From contig JAJEKV010000037.1 in the NCBI GenBank assembly GCA_021234155.1, positions 1,856,171 to 1,920,170 of the forward strand: DNA of 64,000 nt, in the 5' to 3' direction. The notes under the pieces were generated by a model, which was not told the origin of the DNA, made no database searches, and saw nothing but the letters and a program-made list of their open reading frames with translations. This document shows positions 33,691 to 43,480 of this stretch, piece by piece (within the stretch, counting starts at the first letter, position 1; every line of letters starts with the position of its first letter). Source of the DNA: Isoetes taiwanensis (lineage: Eukaryota; Streptophyta; Lycopodiopsida; Isoetales; Isoetaceae). The position numbers were made by a program, and so were the translations under genes.

Positions 33691-35129
33691 TGCATATGAA
33701 ATGTGTTTCCATCAAAGTTTATACTAGCTTATAGCACATCAAAGGATTTCTTGTTATAGCCTTCCCTTCTAACTCGGTCATTTCCCGATGACCATGTGAT
33801 GACCATGTAGTCCCTTGACCCTCGCCTTGAGGCTCTGCATTGCTTAGAGCTTGGGACCTGAAAGAAAAAAAGGTGGTCCATAAAGCAATATATATATGGA
33901 TTTATAGCTTAGAGGAAGAACAGGCTTACCTTAGGTGCACCTTTCAACCAGAAGTATTGTCTTATCAATCTTTGCAACTCTTCTTCCTCATAATAATCCA
34001 GATGACACAATTTAATATGCAAAATTTAATTGTAAATGCCAACCATTTAAATTTTCTTCATTTTCAATCTAAACGAGCTCAAATTCGCGTCCATCATCAA
34101 AATCTGACTAGCAAATATGTATGAGTCATCTCTAAAGGCGTGCCAAGTGCCAACTTAAAAAAGCATCTGATAAAAAATTAATATAGAAAGGAGGAGTCCT
34201 CTTTTCTAAGAATTGGAATTTAAAGGAGAAACTCAAGGTCCTTTCCTAGTAATCAGAGGCATTTTTATGTATAAAAGCATTCTAGGCCCATGGCAAGAAA
34301 CTAATTTAACAAAAGCGCCTCTATACTTAAAATTGATCAATTCTGCAAGTCTGCGAAAAGAGAATACGTAATTGCCTTCTACAATTATGTTCTAGAAGCC
34401 TTAAAAAGAGCAAAGAAGCCACCTAAAAGTATATCCTGTATAAATGTTAATACTTCTTGTGCTTCTTAAAGCAGAGGAAAGGATCGATTGAAATACTCTG
34501 TGCTCTCTTTGCAAAGCTCCAATGAGCAGATCCTGCAACAAAGCTTCTAATGCAAATATTTTAAATATCACTTACCAGATATTAAATATCACTTATCTGA
34601 TATTTTAAATATTAGATGTTATTAGCTGATAACAACACTTTAATCAATGGCTGAAATCAGATCTCAGCCTGTAAAATCTAGGACTAGAGCATTAAGAGAG
34701 GGTAACACCCGAGTTCTAGAGTGTTATCTATCTTAATAACCTGGGCCTGAGAGCTTTATAGTGGTTTTGTATTGGTTTTATAGTGGTTTTCATAACAAGC
34801 TAAATGTTTATGGCCATTTCTCATAACAAACAAGCACAATTTCATTATAATGGGAAAATTTTTATTAAACTGGAATTTATGCAGGGGTTGTATACACGTG
34901 TACAGTACCCTGTATCATAGACCTTATGCAGGGGTTGTATACACGTGCAGTACCCGTGTATCATACATACATGAATATTTAGAAAACGTATTAACACAAT
35001 ATTATATACCAACTTCCAAAAACAATAGAGACCGAAGTATGAACTATGCATGATAGATAGCAAAGGTTACTACAGACCACGGCAGTAAGTCACTAGTAAC
35101 CTTCCCCTGGCTAGTAACCTTCCCCTAGG
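33691..35129. other. AT-rich intergenic region with small repeats
   Basis: It holds TTAAATATCACTTA-type short repeats near 34558-34615 and a two-copy ~46-bp repeat at 34872-34965 containing GCAGGGGTTGTATACACGTG. No gene supported. Confidence 0.5.
34872..34965. repeat. Two-copy ~46-bp tandem repeat
   Basis: TATGCAGGGGTTGTATACAC occurs at about 34877 and again at about 34926, each followed by a CAGTACCC..GTATCATA block. Each unit contains the near-palindrome GTATACACGTG. Confidence 0.75.
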
Positions 35130-35132
35130 TTC

Positions 35133-35650
35133 CTAACCCCTCCCCCTTCCCCTTTCCCTTCCCATGCGAGGTCTAACCCACGCAGCTGGGTTAGGAACCC
35201 AGAGCTCACGCATATCCCAGCCTGATTCTTCCCACCATATGGGGTACCTAGTCATTGCAAAAAGTAATTCCACATGATGATACTCACGGAAGAAGAGAGG
35301 ATCCAGCTCTACAAAGTTGTTGTACTCGTTGTAGTACATCCTAATAAGGCCATACATCTGTCCTTCACAAATTTAATGAATGGTATGTATTGGTCCAGAG
35401 AGTGTGCTAAATAACCAGCACGAAGAAGAGGCCTCAACTGTTGTAGCGTCTCATCTAGATGAGGAGGGGGTTCAAGAATTCCCATCATTGCAAGTCTCTT
35501 ATAGCATTCAGATGGATTAATTTTCATCAGTGGCTCATGACCACAATCAAATTGCTCCAAAATGAAGTTGATCAACTCCATTGCAAGCTCCTTGGTGGGA
35601 CTGTGGCACAACCTCGGAGGATTGGGTCCAATCATTTGCAAAAGCAAGCA
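35133..35650 (-). pseudogene. Orphan protein-coding fragment, unidentified
   Basis: The minus strand reads as plausible globular protein over about 165 codons with a single frameshift near 35350. It contains KELAMELINFILEQFDCG, ILEPPPHLDETLQQLRPLLR and SLDQYIPFIKFVKD, then after the slip IRMYYNEYNNFVELDPLFFR and YPIWWEESGWDMRELW. Amphipathic and Trp/Tyr-rich, with no stop inside either half. I do not recognise the family. It ends in a CT-rich tract and is preceded by a minisatellite, so it is probably a captured or truncated gene piece. Confidence 0.3.
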
Positions 35651-35654
35651 AGGA

Positions 35655-35790
35655 TCACCGACGGAGCAAGGAACACGGAGCAAGGAGCAAGGAGCAAGGA
35701 GCAAGGAGCAAGAAGCGAGGAACAAGATCAAGGAGCAAGGAGCACGGAGAATTTCATGGATATATCAGCAAGGAACACGGAGAACACAAG
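35655..35790. repeat. (GGAGCAA)n-type minisatellite
   Basis: Units of 7-8 bp (GGAGCAA, GGAACACGGA) repeat about 15 times with small changes. Several long-looking frames over it are repeat artefacts. Confidence 0.85.
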
Positions 35791-35850
35791 GTGAGAAGGA
35801 GCTGCAGGGATATTCGTGGGTGAGAAGTGAAAGCAAAGTGAAAGAATTTA

Positions 35851-36038
35851 GGGAAAAACTACAATATACCCCTAACTTTTTGCAAAATTCACAACATACC
35901 CCTAACTTTTAGAAAATTCATGAAATGCCCCTAACGTATAGGTTTTGAGGGGCATTTTGTGAATTTTGTGAATTTTTAGAAAGTTAGGGGTATACTGTGA
36001 ATTTTGCAAAAAGTTAAGGGTATTTCGTAGTTTTCCCC
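35851..36038. mobile_element. MITE-like foldback element, 188 bp
   Basis: The left end GGGAAAAACTAC and the right end GTAGTTTTCCCC are inverted. Inner arms TACCCCTAACTTTTTGCAAA and its complement also pair, so almost the whole element folds back. No coding capacity. A clear target duplication is not visible. Confidence 0.65.
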
Positions 36039-36040
36039 AA

Positions 36041-36135
36041 TAATGCTGAAGTATTATACCAATAATGCTGAAGTATAATACCAATAATGTTGAAGTATAA
36101 TACCAATAATGCTGAAGTATTATACCAATAATGCT
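36041..36135. repeat. ~24-bp tandem repeat
   Basis: AATAATGCTGAAGTATAATACC and close variants repeat four to five times directly after the foldback element. AATAATGTGTGCATC-type repeats recur at 36440-36540. Confidence 0.75.
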
Positions 36136-36420
36136 ACAACGACTATAAAAGCAGCTCCATTCGGTGGTAGAAGTCATTCATCTCCCATGGCTTATCTGCT
36201 TCGTCCAGATCAGTTCGAGACCATTACTTGCTCCATGAGCTACAATGATGTTGGATGCATACATAGAGGTGTTCACCTCGATTCCTACCTGCAATCCAAA
36301 GCTAATGGTCGTGAGTGTGATTACCTTGGCCTTCATCGTGTTGTGATCCATCTTGTTTGGCTTCCTGAGCGCCATACCTACGAGATGAATGCGATCACCT
36401 TAGCAGGGGTTGATGGGTGA
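36130..36420 (+). other. Orphan open frame, unidentified
   Basis: An open frame of about 96 codons beyond the repeat contains MAYLLRPDQFETITCSMSYN and LGLHRVVIHLVWLPERHTYE and ends in TGA at 36418. Composition is protein-like but I know no family. It may be a fragment of a mobile element or captured exon. Confidence 0.25.
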
Positions 36421-36689
36421 ATCATTGACTGTATGCCATCAATAATATGTGCATCTAAATTAGATGTATGCCATCAATAATGTGTGCATCAGATGTAATG
36501 ATTTGTATAGTGTGTGCATAAGATGTAAGGATGTATAGGCATAATGAATATTATCTGATGTATCAAAACTGAGTATGCTTAAGTATTATAGCAAAATGTT
36601 GAAGTATTACATCAAAAATGGCAACTAAATATAGCTATTTGATGCATTACCATTATAATAGCAAGAGAAATTACATACATGATTATCGA

Positions 36690-37171
36690 GAACATGACTG
36701 AGATTGAGAGCTTTTAGCTAATGCTATGTCCCCCCACATGTCAACAATGTATTTTGGAATCTGAATAGTCTTCGGTCTTTTGCCATTTGCATCCCATGCA
36801 TAATGTATAGCATCTAACTTCTCATATCTTGAGGGATCTGATGGATTGGGTTGCCAACGTTTAGTTAAGCAACCTGTATAGTCACGACCAACAGGCATCC
36901 ACCATAAAACATAAATGTGACCATAATTGGTAGACTCTGGATCCAGGATGGTATCTTCTTCTGTAAAGCCCAACCACGTTGGAGTTTCATCGTCTCCAGG
37001 TCGAGCTAAAACGAACATACCTTTTCGTAACATGTGCATGAGGATCGAACTCATCCATAGGTAACACTGGACGCCCATCTGCTGGTCCACAATACGTAGC
37101 CAAAGGTCTTACAAGCACAGCGGCTTCATCGACCTCTGGAGTAAAGGCAGCTTTAGTTCTTGCCTTGTACG
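36690..37171 (-). pseudogene. DUF7869-like gene, copy B, C-terminal half
   Basis: The minus strand reads FTPEVDEAAVLVRPLATYCG, then after a frameshift near 37035 KGMFVLARPGDDETPTWLGF, GHIYVLWWMPVGRDYTG, W.PNPSDPSRYEKLDAIHYA and a stop near 36690. It aligns block by block with the C-terminal part of copy C (WWELSRS...KRWRPTTASDRIELETIDFA) and with GMLVAVPV..GKPLWLA of copy A. It is the continuation of 57889-58925, separated by the LTR element inserted at GTACG. Confidence 0.75.
37167..37171. repeat. Left target-site duplication GTACG
   Basis: GTACG directly precedes TGTTACAA of the left LTR and is repeated at 57885-57889 after the right LTR. Five bases is the normal duplication length for LTR retrotransposons. 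Confidence 0.85.
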
Positions 37172-37545
37172 TGTTACAACCCATTGAACGGGCCAAGTTT
37201 GGCTACCATGAACCCCCTGAATTCCCCACTCCTCGAGTCCCTTGGACTCCCCACACCAAACTTGTGTTGATCCCCTGGATCAATACTGCAACATCGTGCA
37301 GTTCTCTAATCGTTCCCAGAACGATTCTTCATGGCCTCCTCTTCTTGAGATCCATGATCTCTTATATAGGGTACCTACTCTTGTGGCATGCCGCCACATG
37401 CCTGCATGCATGCATATGGACTCTTGGAGTCTCCTTATGCCACTTGTCCCTTAAACCTCTAATCCTTAGGTTTAATGGTCCTATGACCTAGGGACCAACA
37501 TATGCATATAACATATGACTTAGGGCCTAACCTATGTTCGTAACA
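37172..37545 (-). repeat. 3' LTR
   Basis: 374 bp, TG...CA ended. In minus orientation it contains CCCTATATAAGAG, a TATA-like box. It has ten extra bases near its plus-strand right end (CCTATGTT region) compared with the other LTR. Confidence 0.85.
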
Positions 37546-37559
37546 TACCTCCCCCCTTC
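37546..37559 (-). other. Polypurine tract
   Basis: GAAGGGGGGAGGTA on the minus strand immediately precedes the 3' LTR. It is the primer site for plus-strand DNA synthesis. The CACTA-type MITE inserted at its edge. Confidence 0.7.
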
Positions 37560-37754
37560 ACTACTACAAAAATAGGTAGAAATGGCACAAGAGTGACATT
37601 TATCCTCTGCCTTTTTACGGAGCATAAACGTCACTTTTGTGCCATTTGGGGAGCACAAACGTCATAAATGGCACAAAAGTGACGTTTATGCTCTGTAAAA
37701 AGGCGGAGGATAAACGTCACTTTTGTGCCATTTCTACCTATTTTTGTAGTAGTG
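37559..37754. mobile_element. CACTA-type MITE, 196 bp, with 3-bp target duplication
   Basis: The ends are CACTACTACAAAAATAGG and the exact complement CCTATTTTTGTAGTAGTG, 18 bp perfect. Inner arms around AAATGGCACAAAAGTGACG also pair, giving a strong foldback. CTT flanks both sides (37556-37558 and 37755-37757). CACTA superfamily (En/Spm) elements have CACTA termini and 3-bp duplications. No coding capacity. Confidence 0.9.
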
Positions 37755-37798
37755 CTTCAAATCCTTGATCCCCAAGGATCATGGGAGTATGTGTATCT

Positions 37799-38010
37799 TG
37801 AAACCTATTCCCTGGGTCACCTGGTGACCATGGTTTCACCATCTAGTCCATTTGAAACCCTTTCCCTAAATCACCTCGTGATCTTGGTTTTGTCTTCTCG
37901 TCCATTCAGAAACCCGTTTCCTGGATCACCCTGTGATCATGGTTTCATCCTCTAGTCCCTTCCGAAACCCGTTCCCTGGATCACCCTGTGATCATGGTTT
38001 CATAGCTCAT
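37799..38010. repeat. Four-copy ~55-bp tandem repeat with dyad
   Basis: Units start at about 37799, 37853, 37910 and 37965 with GAAACC(C)..TTCCCTGG. Each holds an inverted GGATCACCCTGTGATC or GGTCACCTGGTGACC dyad followed by ATGGTTTCA. The open frame at 37725-37955 is a by-product. Confidence 0.75.
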
Positions 38011-39062
38011 TCTTTAGCGGACGTCCTACTTGTCATCCCTGATGCAAGTCTCTAATTCTTTAGTTTTAGGTAACTGACCTCATATTGACTCCACTAATCC
38101 TTCCGTGTTATCAAGGGATTTTGAGTCATATGAGGATTTGGCTGCATGTACACTTCACTTTCCCATGTGGCCTTGGGAAGTGACTGATCTCGCCACAAGA
38201 TCTAGTACTCTGCAATACTCTTATTGCGCAGCCTCCGAATGCGAGTGTCTAGAATCGCCTCAGGAGTTACCTCAGAGCTAAGGGCTAGGAGTATTGTCAC
38301 AATCTTTGGACAATATTGCTTTCTTGAGTTGACTTCCCGGGGGATTCACCTCTATTATAGGTATATATGCCATGTGTGTTCCTTAGGTTGCCAAAAAACC
38401 TATTGTATACGACAGTTCCATATGAAAAACCCTTTGTATAGGACTACATTATTTGTAAAAGAATGCAGCCCATATCATATAATTACTTGTCCAAAACACT
38501 TTTACTTGACAACCCCTTCCATACATATACAATATCTCTATTATTATCAATCACATATATGTTCTTATGTTTGTCGCGCTTATCCGACCGTCCATCCGAG
38601 ATCCGACGGCTCACGCGGCTTTGGGACGTGTCCTACGGCCCAGATGGCTTGGGAGTTTATATATAGATTCTATATAGACGATCCTACGGTCCAGGTTGAT
38701 CTGATCCTGACCGTCGGTCAATCATTATCTGATCTATATATGTTCTTATGTTTCGTGCTTATCCGGTCGTCCGTTCGAGATCCGACGGCTCACGTGGGTT
38801 TGGGACGTATCCTACGGCCCAGATGGCCTGGGAGTTTACATATAATATGTGTACCGTGGTCCTACGGTCCAGATTGATCTGATCCTGACCGTCGGTCCGA
38901 GATCCGACGGCTCACATGGCTTGGGGACACATCCTACGGTCCACGTGGCTTTGGGAATACATATAGATCCTTCGGCTTATATTGCTTTTATCTTGATCGT
39001 TGATCGAGTCTAAGATCCTAAGGCTCATATTAAATGCTCGTTCCTTAAGGAAAGGCTTTTAA

Positions 39063-39150
39063 ATTTTTTTATGTTATTGGGGGGATTCGAACCCTGGTCC
39101 TCAACCCCCCAAACCCCCCACTCTAACCACTAGACCAAGCATTAATTCTA
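39063..39150 (-). repeat. tRNA-derived pol III promoter segment (SINE head)
   Basis: The minus strand reads TTGGTCTAGTGGTTAGAG (A-box type) and, about 35 bases on, CAGGGTTCGAATCCCCCC (B-box type with a T-arm stem). Acceptor arms do not pair well and no clear anticodon arm forms, so this is a tRNA-derived repeat rather than a tRNA gene. A second copy is at 42525-42605. Confidence 0.7.
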
Positions 39151-39603
39151 TAAAATATTTTGTTTCAAATATACTTAAGGGTAATGTTGTAATTAAGATA
39201 AAATAGACTATAATATTCTAGGATGTTTTGAAAGTTTCAAAATGTTCCAGAAAGTTCTAAAATGTCCTAGAAATTTCTAGAATGTAAGGGATCCAAGAGA
39301 ATTAAAGGGAATATAAGGAAATCTCATAAATTGTAAGAGAATCTAGGAAAATATACAAGTCTAATGGAATCTCTTAAAATCTAATTGAATCTAAGGGAAT
39401 CTTCATAATATCTAAGGGAATTTAAGAAAATCTTGATGAAATCTTAGAGTTTTTTTAAGATTTTGCAAAGAGCGACAAAAAAATGTTCTAAAATGTTTAA
39501 TAATAAAGGTGTACAATATAAATCTTGAAAAAAAAATATTCTAGATGCTCAGGGCAAGCGCCTCAGTCTAAAAATAGAAAATGTTTTAAAAATATTGCAC
39601 AGA

Positions 39604-41904
39604 TCCTCCTATATTATAAAATTATTGTGTATGTCTGTCTTGAACCTCGCCCTAGATCGGACGGTTCAGATCGTTCGACCTATTGATCAAAGGGTTAGGA
39701 TTCATTCCCACAGTTTAGGGTTTTAATTTCGCTATCTTTCTTCCGGCTTAGGGTTTTTGCTACCCATCGAAGCTAAGGGAATGTGTCGGATGGATGTAGA
39801 TTAGGACTAGGGCAATCACCTTCGCCATGGTTGGAGCAGGATGGTGCCGGCCTGCTTTGAATGCCTTTGCTGCAGCTGTTTCGATGATGTTGTTTAGGGT
39901 TTCTTTACGGCAGAGCAGCGGGCTTTGAGAGGTTCTTTGGAACTAACCCTTAGCTCCTCTTGTGACTACGACACTCAGTGTCAGGGAGCGGGCTGCCAGA
40001 TCTTCCTTAGAGAAAGCAGAAGCAGAGAAGTGGCTCCATGATGCAGAAGCCCAATCCAAGAGCAGGGGAATTGACCCAGGTACAATCTTGAGATTTTTGT
40101 ACTGAAAGATAATGCTGCCTTTGTTCTTGAACCTATTTCTTTTATTGTGTCTTCTTGACCATCTCAATATTGCTGCATTGAAGCATTCTACGACTGATAA
40201 AGACGACTGTGCAGAGGTTCCATATGCTCTATATCCCCATTTCTCATCCAAGATTTTTCTCTGCAAGGGGTATATTCCTGCCACAACTAAACTCTCTTCC
40301 CGAATCCTCCAAGCGGTATTGCAAGTCTTTACTAGGAAAGCATGTTCATTTCTACTTTACAGGTTTGAAAACGTAGCATTCCTTTAGAATGCAGATATCT
40401 AGGAGTAGTATAAAGACTTTGGGTAGTGTGCTTTCTTCTGGAATAGGATCCAACCAAGATAGAGATTTTGGCGTTTGACATTGCAATATGATTGTAAAGG
40501 GATTCAATTTGAATGAGGCACTTTTAAGCAGAGAAAATTGCTACAAAGAATATAGTATCAAATGGCTTGCATAGCTTCTTGATGAATTTGTATATTTTCA
40601 ATTTGTGTGGGATTATGAATAATTTTTGTAAAGCATCTTCTAATTTCAGAGGACTGGAAGTATTTATTTGCAAGGTAAGGCATTTTGGCAATCAATCAGT
40701 AAAGATCCACAATGGCCAAATCTTCAAGTCAAGTAAAACTGACATGCATGCACAATTGTTGTATTTGGGAAAAACTTTGAGGCGGGAACGTTGTATTTGT
40801 GCAGGAACGTAAGTGGGGCCTTTTTTTATTTCTTAGCAGGATGCATGGAAGAAGTATATGCTTTGTTTTTATGGTATCTTCAAAGACACCCTTTTGGTCT
40901 GCTTAACAACAAAAGCAGCATCAAAGTAAAGCAGCAACAAGAATGCCAAATTATTGGATCTTCAAAAGTCTAAACACGACGATGATGGCACAGTTGTGGA
41001 GCTTAGGAGCTTAAAAAACCGAAAAGAAAACCCGCACCTCGACTTTTTAGGAATCTATTAATATTGTAGTGTGTATTATAGCGTAAACAAATCATTGTGA
41101 TTAATCATTGTGATTAATGATGGTACTTGCTGGCAAGTGCAGAGAATAATCACCAACAGACTTATTGTATGTGTGTACAAGTTGAATTGATATTCACCTC
41201 TGCTGTCAAGCAGTTCCCTATATGTTTTGATATCAATGTACATGTCAAGCAATTCTCTATGTGTTTTAGATTGACGTTTGAAATCTTATTGTATGTTTTG
41301 AAATCTTATAAAATTAAATGATGTCTAAAGAGAATGGAGGATATAAGTGAGGAGGATGGGTACAACATTCTTTGCCTTTATTTAGCAAGGAACCGTTGCA
41401 ATGACAAGGATAGCGATAGTAGTATCTGTTTAAGCACAGAGTCATATGAGATGTATATTCAAATGTCCTATGACATGTATTCAACTTATGTTTTTGCTTT
41501 TATGGACTCTAGGACATGGACAGACAAGATACCACATGCTTTGGTTTTCAAATTATCATCAAAGATTCATAGGTTTTTCTTATTGGAAAAGGAAAGGCTC
41601 AACAAATGAGCAAAGATCTGGTATCTATTACAAATAGTAGTTGGCATTACATCATGTATTTGAACAATGAATTCTTTGGCAAGATTGACAATAAGAACAC
41701 TATAGAAAAACAACAACATGATGACTTTGATTAAATTCCAACAACAACGTGATGAGAACAACTACAAAACATTCATACTACAATTAAATTACATGCCCAA
41801 GAAGTAAAACCCGTTCTACATGATGTTTTTATGCAATGTCCAGTAAGCGTCCCAACATTTGCAAGTTCCAAATCATGCCCAGCAACGCTGGGCACCATAA
41901 CTAG
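39604..41904 (+). mobile_element. Non-autonomous Helitron, 2.30 kb, precisely bounded
   Basis: The left junction is CACAGA|TCCTCCTATATTATAA. The right end has a perfect hairpin GCCCAGC-AAC-GCTGGGC (41877-41893), seven bases, then CTAG (41901-41904), then TCCAAAATAG. The neighbouring copy 2 keeps the empty site (GCACAGATCCAAAATAAATT), which proves insertion between A and T without duplication, as Helitrons do. No helicase lies inside. Coding-like scraps such as ERAARSSLEKAEAEKWLHDA (about 39990-40040, + ending at a GTACAA donor) suggest captured exon pieces. Confidence 0.9.
39930..40082 (+). pseudogene. Possible captured exon inside Helitron
   Basis: A plus frame TTLSVRERAARSSLEKAEAE, then KWLHDAEAQSKSRGIDP, is helical and charged. 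It ends at GACCCAG|GTACAA, a plausible donor. The preceding DNA (AGGGTTTTTGCTACC region, 39740 on) looks like a plant 5' leader. The source gene is unknown. Helitrons commonly pick up such pieces. Confidence 0.35.
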
Positions 41905-42117
41905 TCCAAAATAGATTATTTTAGAAGGTTTTAAATGCTCATGGGTAAGCACCTCAATCAAAATAGAAAATTCTAAGAGAATCTAGGAGAATCTCAGTAA
42001 AATCGTTGGTTATCTAGAGCACTATAGGGCCTTACACCGTATGAACATGCTAAAACTGGAACAATGCGTCGGAGGACGTATTAATTTTCTTGTTTTTATA
42101 TATATATATATATATAT

Positions 42118-43257
42118 TTTATATATGTTCTTATGTTTGTCGCGCTTATCCGACCGTCCATCCGAGATCCGACGGCTCACGCGGCTTTGGGACGTGTCCT
42201 ACGGCCCAGATGGCTTGGGAGTTTATATATAGATTCTATATAGACGATCCTACGGTCCAGGTTGATCTGATCCTGACCGTCGGTCTGAGATCCTACGGCT
42301 CAGGTTGCTTGGGGACACATCCTACGGTGCACATGGCTATGGGAATTATATGTAATAGATCCTACGGCTCATATTGCTTTTATATGGTGAGATCTCGATC
42401 ATATATGTAATAGATCATACGGCTCATATTGCTTTTATATGGTGAGATCTTGATCGTTGATCGAGTCTAAGATCCTAAGGCTCATGTTGAATGCTCGTCC
42501 CTTAAGGAAAGGCTTTTAAAATTTTTTATGTTATTAAGGGGATTCGAACCCTGTCCCTTAACCCCCCAAACCCCCCACTAACACCACTAGACCAAACATT
42601 AATTCCATGAATAATTTATGTTTCAAATATACTTAAGGGTAATGTTCTAATTAAGATAAAATAGAATATAGCATTCTAGATAGTTCAAGAATGTTCTAGA
42701 ATGTTCTGGAGGCTCTAAAAAGTTCTAAAATCTTCTAGAATGTTCTAGAAAGTTCCAGAATATTCTAGAATATTTTGGAATATAAGAGAATCTAAAGGAA
42801 ATCTAAGAGAATCCTTCCAGAAAGTCCCAAATTGTTCTAATAAGTTCTAGAATGTAGGGGAATCTTCGAAAATGTAAGGGAATAGGGAAATACTTCATAA
42901 TAAAGGTGTACAATATGAATCTTGAAAAAAAAAATGTTCTAGATGCTCAGGGCAAGCGCCTCAGCCTAAAAATAGAAAGTGTTTTAGAAATGTTGCACAG
43001 ATCCAAAATAAATTATTTTGGAAGGTTCTAAATGCTCATGGGTAAGCACGTCAATCAAAATCGAAAATTCTAAGAGAATTTAGGGGAATCTTCATGAATG
43101 CTAAATATAGTACATAGAATGTTGAAGAATATAGAGGAATTACAAGAGAATCTCAGTAGAATCGTTGGTTGTCTAGAGCACGACAGGGCCTTGCACCGTA
43201 AGAACATGCTAAAACTGGAACAATGTGCTGTAGGACGCATTAAATTTCTTGTATATA
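42118..43257. repeat. tRNA-headed repeat family, copy 2 (uninterrupted)
   Basis: The same order as copy 1: TATGTTCTTATGTTTGTCGC, GATCCTACGGTCCAGG, minus-strand tRNA-like segment at 42525-42605, GAATCT tail (42700-42880), GGGCAAGCGCCTCAG, GCACAGATCCAAAATAAATT, GTTGGTTGTCTAGAGCAC, GTAGGACGCATTAAATTTC. It serves as the empty-site reference for the Helitron in copy 1. Confidence 0.75.
42525..42605 (-). repeat. tRNA-derived pol III promoter segment (second copy)
   Basis: The minus strand has TTTGGTCTAGTGGTGTTAG and GGACAGGGTTCGAATCCCC. It carries the same A- and B-box arrangement as 39063-39150 with a small insertion in the D-arm part. Confidence 0.65.
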
Positions 43258-43480
43258 TCGTAATATATATATAATTATTCTATGTGTCCATGGGAAACGA
43301 TGTACCCATGGAATGTTTACATATTTAAATCGATCTAGGCCGTCAATTTGGGGGGCAATGAGGTGGCACAGCGATGGCCTTGGGATCTAGATGGGGTCAT
43401 GCATGGGGGCATGCACCCCATCCTGAAACCGGGAAGGTGGGATCTTCACCGTTAAAAATATTGAGGGAAAGTGCAAAGAG
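43258..43480 (+). mobile_element. Helitron-like 5' end related to the 21.66-kb element
   Basis: A|TCGTAATATATATATAATTA at 43258 resembles TCATAATATATATAAAATTA at 21656. Both are followed by AAATCGATCTAGGCCGT, a GAGGTGGC block and CATGCATGGGGGCATGCA. No matching hairpin/CTAG end was found downstream, so the 3' extent is unknown. Confidence 0.5.

Larger units (their letters stand above)
38550..42100. repeat. tRNA-headed repeat family, copy 1 (interrupted by a Helitron)
   Basis: It begins TATGTTCTTATGTTTGTCGC and carries GATCCTACGG.. motifs, a tRNA-like segment (39063-39150, minus), a short GAATCT array and GGGCAAGCGCCTCAG. It breaks at 39603/39604 for a Helitron and resumes at 41905 with TCCAAAATAGATTATTTT. 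It ends near 42095 in an AT run. Copy 2 (42118-43257) is the uninterrupted version in the same orientation, directly adjacent. A partial extra 5' block lies at about 38735. Confidence 0.75.

Noticed and set aside
37172-37545. Interpretation as a solo LTR
   Set aside because: The flanking GTACG pairs with the right side of the LTR at 57521-57884, a PPT lies on its inner side, and the interrupted gene continues on both outer sides. It is one end of a single nested element.
38224-38877. 217-codon plus-strand frame
   Set aside because: Its second half consists of duplicated TCCGAGATCCGACGGCTCAC repeat units that recur at 42.1 kb, and the peptide has no known motif. The frame is fortuitous.
39063-39150. 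Possible functional tRNA gene
   Set aside because: A and B boxes are good, but the acceptor arms do not pair and no anticodon arm is clear. A second diverged copy sits in a repeat, so it is a SINE head.
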